This document shows, in pieces, positions 53,551 through 63,019 of a stretch of 64,000 nucleotides of DNA (position 1 is the stretch's first letter; each line of letters opens with the position of its first letter). Source of the stretch: Massospora cicadina (Eukaryota; Entomophthoromycota; Entomophthoromycetes; Entomophthorales; Entomophthoraceae); the NCBI GenBank assembly GCA_022478985.1, contig JAKSZP010014455.1:124001-188000 (forward strand), in the 5' to 3' direction. The translations under genes and the position numbers were made by a program. The notes under the pieces are model-generated. The model was not told the origin of the DNA. It ran no database searches and worked only from the letters and a program-made list of their open reading frames with translations.

Positions 53551-55840
53551 CTAGCTCACAGCAAACCCACATGAAGAGGGGTAAATTATAGTAAGAAGTA
53601 ATTCTGTAAGTCCTGGGGAGCAAACCCTGTACCTCAACTGCGAGGAGTTCTTTCCAGGAAAAAGAAGGGCGTTAAGAAGGCGCCAGTCCCTCTTGTTTCT
53701 CAGGGCGATTTAGCCCATAAGGTAGACGAGAGGCTAATGACAGCCTACCCGCTGAAGATTGTCCCCTACCTCCCCTTCTCAACACCTAGTAGTTGGTGAA
53801 ATATAGTAGTGTTTGTGTCTGGAGCTGGCATCAGTAAGAAGCCATCGCCAGCAGAAAGTTTGTGTTACTCCTCTCCCCCATAAAACTCTGTTCCCAATTT
53901 AGAGTTTGTTATAATGGATAATTTAGTGCCCTGTATAACTGAATTGTCTGCTGTACGCTTTGAGTTCAAAACATCACCTTTTTTTATTCTGCGCTAGAAA
54001 AGGCAAGACCATCCTCAACAGGTTTGGGCGTGATAAGCCCATTTAATATGCAACGGGACCTCCCATACCTACCCTGGCCATAGGTACAACCAGTCATCCA
54101 CCAGATGTGAAAATTGATCCACCAAGAAAAATCATGCTGGGAGGAAAAATATAGAGAAACTTTTTCAATTAATTTGGCTAACCAGGTTGAGACTGACATA
54201 GCGTTATGAATATTTTGGAGTGTTGCTCTGCCAAGATTAAAAATGATTGAGTTTACTATAGTGTATGCAGATTTTCTTGTTCTTAAAGCCCCTGCAAAAA
54301 GACAACAATCCCCCATGGTACTGTTGTTAGTCAATTTTTATACTTTTATTTTATAAACAAATCTTCACGTGGGATTTTGAAATTACATTTTTTTAGCTAT
54401 TTGTTAGCCGCGTTCTCACCAGGTGCCATGTTTCCTAGTCTTTGTAACGACTGGGCCATATTGGCCATACCTACTACTCTGTTACCCTCCCTATTTTAAT
54501 GGGGATATTGTTATGATGGTCACCTGGGGGTGACCACATTTTTGAATGCCTTATGGCGTCTTAATGTGTCTCCGCTTTCTTAAGGTAACTCCCACTCAGT
54601 GACTAAGTTTTTGGAATTGGTTCATAATTTTAAACTCTTGTGTTCCCAGAGCAGATTTTAGAACCCCTGAGGTGCCTAAGGAAACAACTTTAGGGAATCC
54701 GCGTCTGCTACTCTTGCTGATGTGTGGTTCCTGAGGGTATGTTAATAAAAGTTATTTCCAATTGTCATCTCTCTGTTGTTCCCCTGCCAATGACTTTAAC
54801 AAGTCATAAGGATAGCTATAATGTTAAGATAATTAAGTGCCAATATAATACTGGCCTGTAACTGTGGGTACTTTAGCAGCCACAACAACAGGAACAGACT
54901 CTTGAGCTGCGCCTTACAAGAGTTGGGTGGTGGAAATTGGGCGTGGTACTTATCATGGTTGAGTTGAGGGTTCCACAAGTGGGGGTTAATTTAGAAATTA
55001 AAAATTTCTCCATCTTTGAGGATATTTAACGCGACCTTTGGGTGTTGTTAAATTTGGAAACCCATAACCTTTAGATTCTAAGATACACTTTAACAAAACA
55101 TATAGAAAAATCAGAATTTTTTGGGGTATAGTTATCATAACAATAAAGAAAACAATAACCCAACACCCTAAACAAGATAGTATGGTGGGTTTTAAGCTTG
55201 GATGGGGGAAGGGCGGCTGATAAACTGAATGCAATATAGGGATGGTTTATGATTAAAAACCTTAGTTATCAGTTTTGATTCCTTGATTTCCTTGGCAGTA
55301 TCCGCCAATGATTCCGAGCCATTCTTGGAATGTTTCCCCAAATTCTTAATGTTAAATTTGCTCCCTTGAGTTCAAAATAAAGTGCCAGATTCAATCCCCA
55401 TTTTGGAATTTATGTTTCAACTTTTTGCTTCGTTTTGCCTTGATAGGTAAGTTGTTACCATTCAATTGGACTTCTGGTTGTACCCCTTGACGGGGACAGG
55501 AAAGAGAACAAAAGTGGAGATCTCCTGGCGTTTCCCAATAATTACACAAAGCTGTTTGTTTTCTTAATAAAACAACTGCAAATTTTTGATATATTGAATG
55601 AGGTTGGGATGAGAGGTAAATGGGGAAAAAGTATGGGGAAAACAGTGAGAGACGGAAGCTACTCATCTCTCATCCAGGATATGCCCTAGGTTGAGATTTG
55701 AGTGAAAGGCAAGGCCTTGGGTTTGAACCCTTTTTGGCCTAAAGGGATGTACAACCTTGTCCAGCCTGATAGCTGGAGCCAAGGGCCTTACATATCCCCC
55801 AGTATTCTGGTTTGTGTAATGAGTGTCCATTCACCCAGGC
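53550..55840. other. Insertion of about 2.3 kb within GyI RT
   Basis: Relatives have no sequence at this point of RT. Contents: a GC-richer patch (53600-53780) that on the minus strand has tRNA-like boxes (TCGCAGTTGAGGTA and GGGTTTGCTCCCC); a minus-strand frame at 53984-54334; a 18-bp hairpin GGTCACCTGGGGGTGACC (54518-54535); and a B-box-like GGTTTGAACCC near 55719. Ends and duplication are unresolved, so it may be several insertions. Confidence 0.45.
53984..54334 (-). pseudogene. Minus-strand frame, possibly gag of a Ty1/copia element
   Basis: 116 open codons beginning MTNNSTMGDCCLFAGALRTR. The stretch AYTIVNSIIFNLGRATLQNI with HNAMSVSTWLAKLIEKV faintly resembles the copia gag pattern (a helix, then N-ATSAxEAWxKL). 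The downstream TPKPVEDG phrase recurs at 44.88 kb. No zinc knuckle is visible. Could equally be an unrelated frame. Confidence 0.25.
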
Positions 55841-55844
55841 TGGC

Positions 55845-56130
55845 AAGCTGATCTTAAATTTATTAGCCAGTTCCATGAAAAGTTCCCTTTGGTCTCAAAA
55901 AAGCACCTGTGATGTTACAATATATGATTGATGACGTCTTGAGCGATATACACTTTACCTGCATGGTGGCATATATTGACAACATCCAGTTACAATCATT
56001 TCATCATGAAAAGCGTACAAAGGGTCTTAAAGCTATGCTGAATTCCATTCAAATTCGGATATTTACTCAAGCTCTATAAAAATAAAAATTTCAAGGAGGA
56101 AGTTATTTTCCTAGGTGACTTAATTTTAAA
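55845..56130 (+). pseudogene. GyI RT, second part with YIDN active site
   Basis: GWQADLKFISQFHEKFPFGL then KKAPVMLQYMIDDVLSDIHF and TCMVAYIDNIQL (about 55848-55995). The catalytic YIDD reads YIDN; GAC-AAC would come from GAC-GAC by a CpG to CpA change. KNFKEEVIFLGDLIL (about 56085-56130) is the following block. Confidence 0.7.
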
Positions 56131-56760
56131 GATTTGTATGCAATAACTCACTGCAATCTTAAATATGTTTTTTATGGACCACCCACTCAACCCAGAAACA
56201 AATTTTCAGCTTTGTTAGTACTCTTATCTCCTCTGAAAGTCCTCCCCTGCGGTATCACAGTTGGCGGCACCCTCTACTCCCTGATGGATAAAACGCTCCA
56301 ATTAATTTGGACGGAAATGTTTCAAGAAGTGATCAATGAAATTAAGAGTGTCTTTTTTCTGCTCTCATTCTTAAGCAATTCAACACTTCCAAGCCCTTTA
56401 TTGTGGCATGTGATTAATATGAAGCAGCCATGGGGCTGTGTTACTTCAGGGCCATGATAGAGTAGAGCACCCGTCACTTATTTCTCATTCAATTTCTGCC
56501 TCTTAAAAATCATGGAAAATCAATGATAAGGAGTTTGATTTGTTGGCATGGTCACTTACCCAATTGTAGTATCTTACCCAGGGGGTGTAACATGAAGTTG
56601 TTGTCAGAATGAGCAATCATTATCTCATGTATTTTAGGAAGCCACATAAGTGGCATTAACAAGTTGAACCTATCATGGTCTGTGTAGTTACAAATTATGT
56701 ATGAGTTTTTTAAGGCATTCTTAAATGTTTTACTGATATGTTGAGTCACTATCCCTCTTT
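56130..56760 (+). pseudogene. GyI RNase H
   Basis: Frames around 56380-56560 read KQFNTSKPFIVACD-like, AAMGLCYFRAMI or AVLLQGHDRVEHP, then SISASEKSWKINDKEFDLLA. The last is the RNase H block that contains the catalytic Glu (EKNYxxxDKELLA in relatives). VVVRMSNHYLMYF follows near 56600. Broken by several stops. Confidence 0.6.
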
Positions 56761-57379
56761 AAGCCTCAACGATGAGGAGTCCCAAGAAATGACCATGGTT
56801 TCCAACCCTCTCAAATATTAATTATTGTCCTTTTGTTGGTCTCCATTATGAACTGGGCTTCTGAGGTTCTGTTGTTTTAACAGTTGTTGGCGAGAAAAAA
56901 GGCTGTGTAAAAGAACTTAATTTCTTATCAGCTGACAACCTCACCTCACAACGCATCCACTATATGTTAAAATGATTGGATAATTATGTTTAGGAACAGA
57001 GTATGGGTCTTACTTATTCTTATAATGGGGTATTTGAGAGCACCATGATAATATTGCTGAGTAAAATTCGAAATCAATAAATGTATTGACCTTTTTAAAA
57101 GGCCATTAAATTGGACAGGTATCTTAAAAGATTTATCAACCTGGCTTTCAAAAGGTGTTGCGTGTGATCAGGCAAAATCAGACAGATTAGGGAAGATCTT
57201 TAAGTCACATCCATTGCAACAGTTGTAAGGACCTTGGACTTCCATATTTTTTGGCGTTATTGTGGAGCTCCCTCCCTCCAATTGGTTTGACGCAATAGTG
57301 GTTGTAGAGATAGACTTAATAAAGTTCTCACTATAATTCATTTTTAAGTTGGATATCTCATAAGAAGATACTATATGGC

Positions 57380-57970
57380 TTTTTGTTACTCATGTTTTTT
57401 TTGCAATAAATGAGCTACCTTGGAAGTGGTAAATGATTTGGGTCCTTTTTCTAACTCAAATCTCTGAGCGCACTGTTAGTTCTTATTTAGATCAAGTAAT
57501 GTCGTTCTATTACCCACTATCAGCTGTCTTATGAACAAATGGAAAAGGTCAATCAGATTCTGAAAAACCAACTTCGCTGCTATGCCTCTGAGATCCAGGG
57601 CCCTTGAGATGATAATCTATCCATGGCGCAGTTTGCTTATAACATCACCACTCACTCTTCCACTGGCTTCTCCAAATATGAGGTCTCTTTAGGGTTCAAT
57701 CCATCCTGCCAAATTGGCCCTTTCCTGCTCCCCAAAATGCCTGCAGCTGAACTCACTGCAGCATAATAGAGATACTCAGAATCTGGTTTACAAATATTTA
57801 AGTCCATAAGAGAACTATAAGAAGTTTGCAAATAGTAAACAGTCTCTGGCCTATGAGTTCAATGAAGGCTCTTTAGTAATAAAAATACTCGCCACTTTAG
57901 TATGAAAGTCCCCATAAAGATATTTTCAAGTATGAATATAGGTTCTAAATTGTCAAGGTTCCAATATGAC
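57380..57970 (+). pseudogene. GyI integrase, C-terminal half
   Basis: A block around 57400-57500 (EVVNDLGPFSN then SNL) precedes QMEKVNQILKNQLRCYASEI (57536-57597), which carries the catalytic Glu. DDNLSMAQFAYNITTHSSTG with FSKYEVSLGFNPSC (about 57610-57705) is the typical continuation. YEFNEGSLVIK (about 57850-57885) is the GKP-like end. The His/Cys domain upstream (56900-57350) is too worn to assign residue by residue. Confidence 0.65.
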
Positions 57971-57999
57971 TGGCTGAAAAGCTATAGTTCTGGCGGATT

Positions 58000-58445
58000 G
58001 TAATTTAGAGTTGAATCAAGCCTCAAGATTGAGCAATAGATCATGGCAATGTGAAGTGAATTGATTGAAGCAATTATGGTTCAGCAAATCGAGGGAATGC
58101 TGCTAAAATCAACATGTTTAAAAAAACCCTTAGATTTTAACAAAATAGGGAATTAGTAAGTGGATCATGTTGAATTTGCCAAGGAATATAGAGGATTAAT
58201 ATTTGAGTGTGAGAGTGAGGAGACAGTTTTTTACAAAGAAAAGAGGAAAGTAGAGAAGAGTAATGGAGCAGATTTTAAGTTTATTATTAAATAAAATTAT
58301 AATTATGGCAATGTCTCCTTTTAAAAGTCTTAATTATTATTGATTATCAAGGATTAGAGATCCTCATACTGCTTTTCCATTTATCAGTGGGTTTTACCCT
58401 GTGCAACATGTTCAGCGGATTCACGAAAATCCGCATAAAGTTAAC
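58000..58445 (+). repeat. GyH LTR 3' end (left limit unknown)
   Basis: The end ATCAGTGGGTTTTACCCTGTGCAAC, then AAAATCCGC and a few bases more before a primer-binding site, parallels the GyE LTR end (TATCAGTGGGCTATCCTCTG, then TGCAAC and AAAATCCGC). So this is a 5' LTR. No partner LTR is in the window, and the start is a guess. Confidence 0.5.
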
Positions 58446-58447
58446 GG

Positions 58448-58465
58448 TGGCGCTCACTACAGGGG
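58448..58465 (+). promoter_or_regulatory. GyH primer-binding site
   Basis: TGGCGCTCACTACAGGGG, one base off the shared core. Confidence 0.75.
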
Positions 58466-58700
58466 GTTCTGCTGTTTGGTGCTGGAGTAGCTGACGGATT
58501 GGTGAGGTTTCCAGAAAATGTTGGTGGCAGGGAGGGGCAATCCCTGGATGCCCGCCTCACAAGTTGAGTTGGGAATTAGGAGGATTACTATCTGGTTAAG
58601 TGATGGGTAATGTTGTAATTTTTTCAGATGGAATCCTCTAATGATTTATTATTATTATTTAGGAGTATATGGCCAATCCCAGTGGAATGGCTCATTAACT
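58466..58700. other. Start of GyH interior
   Basis: Sequence just after the GyH primer-binding site with no recognised gag motif. It ends where the GyF LTR seems to begin. Confidence 0.35.
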
Positions 58701-58709
58701 AGATTTTGT

Positions 58710-59325
58710 GGTGTTTGATAAGATTGGTAGGTAATTGCTCCCAAAATTGGTTCAAGCCAAAAATTTAAGTGTCACGATTCTGATATGAGTGGATGATAAG
58801 CCCTAAGTCATTATGGCCGAATGGTAGAATACAATGATCATGAGATGAGTTACAATTATTTGAGCGCCTTGAGATGAGGTAATATTAGGGTTAGAACAGA
58901 TAGCTATTGGATCGCTTACAAATGAGGTTATTAGAAGATACTTATGTACAACAAAAAGTTGGTAAATCGCCTCAAACTAGATTGTGAATTTAATGAATGA
59001 AGATTTGCCAGAACCAATGAGATATGGCAGAAATGAATGGCTAAGCTAAAAAATTGTATCATTTGAAGTCGCTGAGATATAAGCAAGATGAGATTATTTA
59101 AAAAGGGGGATTTTCAATAGTTTAGAGCAAGTGGAACAGTGAGGATCCGCTATAAATATTAAATTAGATAAAAGAGTGTTTTTGGGTCAATAGCTCAATC
59201 TTTAATAAACTTTTATTACTTTGTTTTGATGTTAACAATTGTCATATTTTCAGTCCTATTGCTCAGTGTCTGAACCCTGTGCAAGACCACTTTGGTATAT
59301 CTTTGGGATACCACCAAAATTATAA
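58710..59325 (+). repeat. GyF 5' LTR (left limit unknown)
   Basis: The end, GCTCAGTGTCTGAACCCTGTG then CAAGACCAC to TATAACAG, precedes another primer-binding site, so a 5' LTR must end here. Its 3' partner would lie beyond 64000. The start is estimated from the change in composition. Confidence 0.45.
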
Positions 59326-59328
59326 CAG

Positions 59329-59348
59329 TTCGGCTCACTACAGGGGGC
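59329..59348 (+). promoter_or_regulatory. GyF primer-binding site
   Basis: TTCGGCTCACTACAGGGGG keeps the GCTCACTACAGG core while the leading bases have changed. Confidence 0.65.
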
Positions 59349-59394
59349 CCATTGATAAATCAAAAACTAATAAATCCTCAGTTACTGGACATGT

Positions 59395-60320
59395 CAAATC
59401 AGGCTTACTTCTACAAGGGACCTTTCTGACACACTGAACCAATTGAGTATGCGGAACTCAAGCTTGTCTTGGATGCTGTGTTCAAATGGAAGGAGGAGCT
59501 TCTGCGAGAAGTTTGTATTGACATGCTGCATTTATTTAGTTGTGATGGGAATATTCATAGGTTCTTTAAGCGATTCAAGTTTTCAATAGAAGGAGCCTCT
59601 GAACGGTGTAAAGTAAAACTGTTGATTTACATTTTTGATGTTGGAAGTGCCGACCAAGTCAACTATTATCTTCTAAACATTTCTATTTCATACCTAGAAG
59701 TGAAGGGTAATGTGTTGCGGTTATTAAGGTGTACCACAAAGATGTCACAGTGGAAGGCTAAATTTTTGACCATTGGGTCTCAGCGTATGAGACCCTCACT
59801 GAGTTTGCTGATCATAATATGGAAGAAGCCCACGGGTTAATTGGGCAGAGAATTTATCTGAATTTGATGTGTGCATTGTGATGACTTCCACCATGAAGCC
59901 ATACCACGAGCTGTACAATGTCATGACTCCAAGGTTGGATTATGACGTACCCCTGCTTAAGCTTGTTCAGTTTTTGCGCCGTCTAGCCATAACCTTCCCT
60001 CCACCCAATATGGATTGGAACCCTTCCACTACCATTGACAAACCATCTTAATTTTTGATATTCACTGATTTAAACAGATTATTCCTAGTTACCACCAGCA
60101 GAAACGTCCGCCCAATACTTGTTTATTGTCAATGGCCTAACTACTGCCCTGGGCCTAATTACACTTACCGTCAGCAGTTATTCTATTGACCTGTCCCAGT
60201 TTAGCCAATCAACTTCAGTACAATTTCTAACGTGGACCAACTTAAAATACTCAAGGACGCAGGCCCTACAGGTAAATTGTTTCAAATGTGGTCACCATGA
60301 GCACCTGGCATGAGGTTAAC
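59395..60320 (+). pseudogene. GyF gag
   Basis: The ATG at 59395 (MSNQAYFYKGPF) is the likely start. The open frame 59469-59840 has SCDGNIHRFFKRFKFSIEGA, the capsid block shared with GyC and GyE, and SISYLEVKGNVLRLL. An open frame, 59869-60051, contains MKPYHELYNVMTPRLDYDVP, matching MPFRELHNVMLPAFNGSLEI of GyC. A knuckle CFKCGHHEHLA (60276-60308) ends in a stop where the final Cys region is expected. Confidence 0.7.
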
Positions 60321-60799
60321 CTATCAACAGGTCTAATACGTAAAGCAGGAACAATGCTACCAAGGAAAAGTCAGAGTGCAGTAGATTCAGGAATCTCTAC
60401 TTCTACAATCCCAAACTTAAACGTCCCACTTATATCTGCTGAGGTATATGCAGTGAAAGCCCAACAGTATGATGATACATTTCTATATCAGCAGTCGTTT
60501 GAGGGAGTAAATGTACATATACAAGCATAAGCCAAGGACATGGCAGTCGAAAAATCTCGGGGCACCCAAAGACATATGAATGTCAAATTTTTGAACAAAG
60601 TTCTCCAGACAGACTGGAACTGTCTGCAGATGCGCTTTCCCTGAGAGGAATAAACGTCGCCTTCCCAGTGGACACTATTATTAAAGGGTACCCTAAAGTT
60701 GGTGAGGGTATTATGAGCTTCCTTAAAAAGTGATCTTTTGAATGTCCATGTAGTTAACAGTCAACATTAATCTTACTCAGAATATACCTACTGTGGCAT

Positions 60800-61760
60800 T
60801 GTTGTAGCAAAAACACAAGTTTGCGCTAAATAGATTGGGCGCTCCAGTTATTATAGTTTTTCACTAAGTTGGTGGCGAAGTTAACATTAAAACCTGATGT
60901 GGAACATCAAATGGTGTATAGGACCGCTAGAGCAGAAAACACGGTCTCTGAGGGAGCTTACAGTGCGCTTACCTTGCAGTTTGATAAATTGTTGTCGTAG
61001 CTCTGGCAGTAGTGTTACTGAATAGTCATTATGACCTGTTGATTGAAACCTCATTTATGTGACACTATGGTGCTGTCAATGATATGATGAAGGAGGCATC
61101 GAAATTTTGGGTCAATGAATTCCAATTTATTTTACCTCCAGCGGAGTGCCAAAGAACTTGGTGCACATGGGACATATCAACCTTGCCTTTAGTGATGGGG
61201 TTTTCCAGTTAGCTACCATCGACTTAAGAGTAGGACCCAGGCATTTCCTCAGAAAATATATGAATGTCAAAGGCTACCGCTTAGAGCCGTTGGCCCTATA
61301 TCCATCCCCTCTGGACACCAAGTGATAGTAAACACCAAGTTAAAGGTGGAAGTGCCTGCTGGGCTATATGGGGAGGTCATTGGGCCCTATAAGCAATCGC
61401 AGCTTGAGCCCCACATGGCCCCAATCATTATACTTCTAGGGCATGGAGAGATCAAGGTCTTGGTAGCAAATATCCAGAATATACAGATGCAAATCAGCTG
61501 ACACTAAATATTGGCGTACCTACATTTTATCCCAATTGAGGAGTTCCTACAAGTTCATTAGTATTGTTTGCTGGATAATTTGGTCTGCCCATCGAACCAC
61601 AGCTCAGCGTAATGGTGGTTGTAACACAAGAAAAATTAATGGGGATAACGGAAGACCAGAAAGATCAAGCGGAAGCCTTATTTTAAAAATTTTAAGAGAT
61701 CTTTACTGTCAATGATCATGATTAGGGTGTGTGTGGGGAGTGATTTATCGAGTAGACACT
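60800..61760 (+). pseudogene. GyF protease and linker
   Basis: NRLGAPVIIVF (about 60826-60860) corresponds to IIDMGAPVNIV of GyE and VDSGAPINIV of GyC, with the catalytic Asp lost. HYDLLIETSFM (about 61029-61060) is the second block. KVEVPAGLYGEVIGPYKQ (about 61343-61400) is the linker domain of this lineage. Confidence 0.6.
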
Positions 61761-61779
61761 GGGGTCATCCCCCATCAGA

Positions 61780-62520
61780 TCTCAGCCAATCCGCTGAACT
61801 AGAGCAGCGGAAGAAGTTATCATAGGGGAAATCAATAAACTGCTGGAGCAAGGAATGCTCGAACCATCAAAGAGCCGTGGGCTTCCTTTGTGCTAATTGT
61901 CAATAAGAAGGACAGTACCAACTGGGTAGTAAATGACTACTCCAAGCTCATAAGCATTACAAAAAAGGACTCATACCCCTTCCCGCAAGTTGACGATGCT
62001 TTAGACTGTTTGGGATGAGCTCATTACTTATAAACAATGGATTTGATATCCAAGTAATGGAAGATTAATTTACCTGCGGCGGAACAGGAGAAATGCGCCA
62101 TTGTCACGTCCAAAGGGTTTTATCAACTGAACATATGTCACAAGGGTTGTGTATTGTCCTTCTAAATTCAAATGGGCGATGGACACTATCCTTGGCAAAT
62201 TGAAGCTGTCATGGATTCCTGTATACCTTGACAATATTAACATATTCTCCTGCTTTTTTCTGAGCACCTTACACATTTGGAGGAGGTATTCTGCCGGTTG
62301 GCTGAGGCCAACATCAAAATAAAGCCTGGAAATGTCACTTTTTCAAGGATCAGCTAGAGTAACTTGTGTTTGTGGTTGATGCAACAGGGCTGTGGCCCCA
62401 ACCAGCTTAGGTGGAGGCCATCCGGAAGATGCCTACACCAAACAGTAAGCAAGCTAATTAAGTATTTTTAGGGATGGTCGGCTACTATTACTGCTTTATA
62501 CCTAGCTTTAGTTGTACCGG
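61780..62520 (+). pseudogene. GyF reverse transcriptase with YLDN active site
   Basis: EINKLLEQGMLEPSK (about 61830-61875), VNKKDSTNWVVNDY-like and ITKKDSYPF-like blocks, EKCAIVTS, then AMDTILGKLKLSWIPVYLDN followed by INIF (about 62176-62245). The second Asp of YLDD is Asn; GAC-AAT would come from GAC-GAT by a CpG to CpA change. A thumb remnant follows. Frames shift often. Confidence 0.75.
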
Positions 62521-63000
62521 AGGTCCGCTGATTGAGTTATTATAAAAGGATACCATGTTTGAATGGACAGAAAGCCGTCAACATTCTTTTGATACACTTC
62601 AAATGGTGTTTATCAATGCTCCAGTGCTAAGCTACCCAAATTTCAAAAAGGAATTTATTGTACAGATGATTGCATCCCTTTCCGCTGTGGGGGCAGTTCT
62701 GTCCCAAAAAGATGACGAAGGGGAGGAGTACCCAGTGGCATATTGCAGTTGAAGCCTGAATAGCCATTAATGTAATTATAAAGTGACTGAGTGGGAGTGC
62801 TTAGCAGTGATATATTTTTACAAGCAATTCAGAGTATATTTGCATGGCGTAAATTAATGTTGTAACGGATCACGCCTCGTTATGCTGGTTGCAGAACCTT
62901 AAGGAGCTGGAGGGGCGTCTAGCCTGATGGGCCCTTAAACTGCAGGCTTATGTTTTGAGATTCTTCACTGACTGGGAGCCAAACACTAGAATGCAGACTG
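62520..63000 (+). pseudogene. GyF RNase H
   Basis: The open frame 62555-62752 reads FEWTESRQHSFDTLQMVF, then KKEFIVQMIASLSAVGAVLS, in which the TDAS catalytic Asp is replaced (MIAS). KVTEWECLAVIYF (about 62782-62820) and ALKLQAYV-like sequence near 62940 complete the pattern. Confidence 0.7.
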
Positions 63001-63019
63001 CTTGTCAAACTTACCAACA

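Larger units (their letters stand above)
52600..57970 (+). mobile_element. GyI: decayed gypsy pol of a different lineage
   Basis: Protease (about 52.7 kb), RT (53.45 and 55.86 kb), RNase H (56.4 kb) and integrase (about 57.4-57.95 kb) lie in gypsy order on the plus strand. The sequence differs from all others here: the integrase tail MAQFAYNITTHSSTGFSKYE resembles chromovirus/Tf-type elements. No LTR, primer-binding site or gag was found. Foreign sequence (about 53550-55840) splits RT. Confidence 0.65.
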
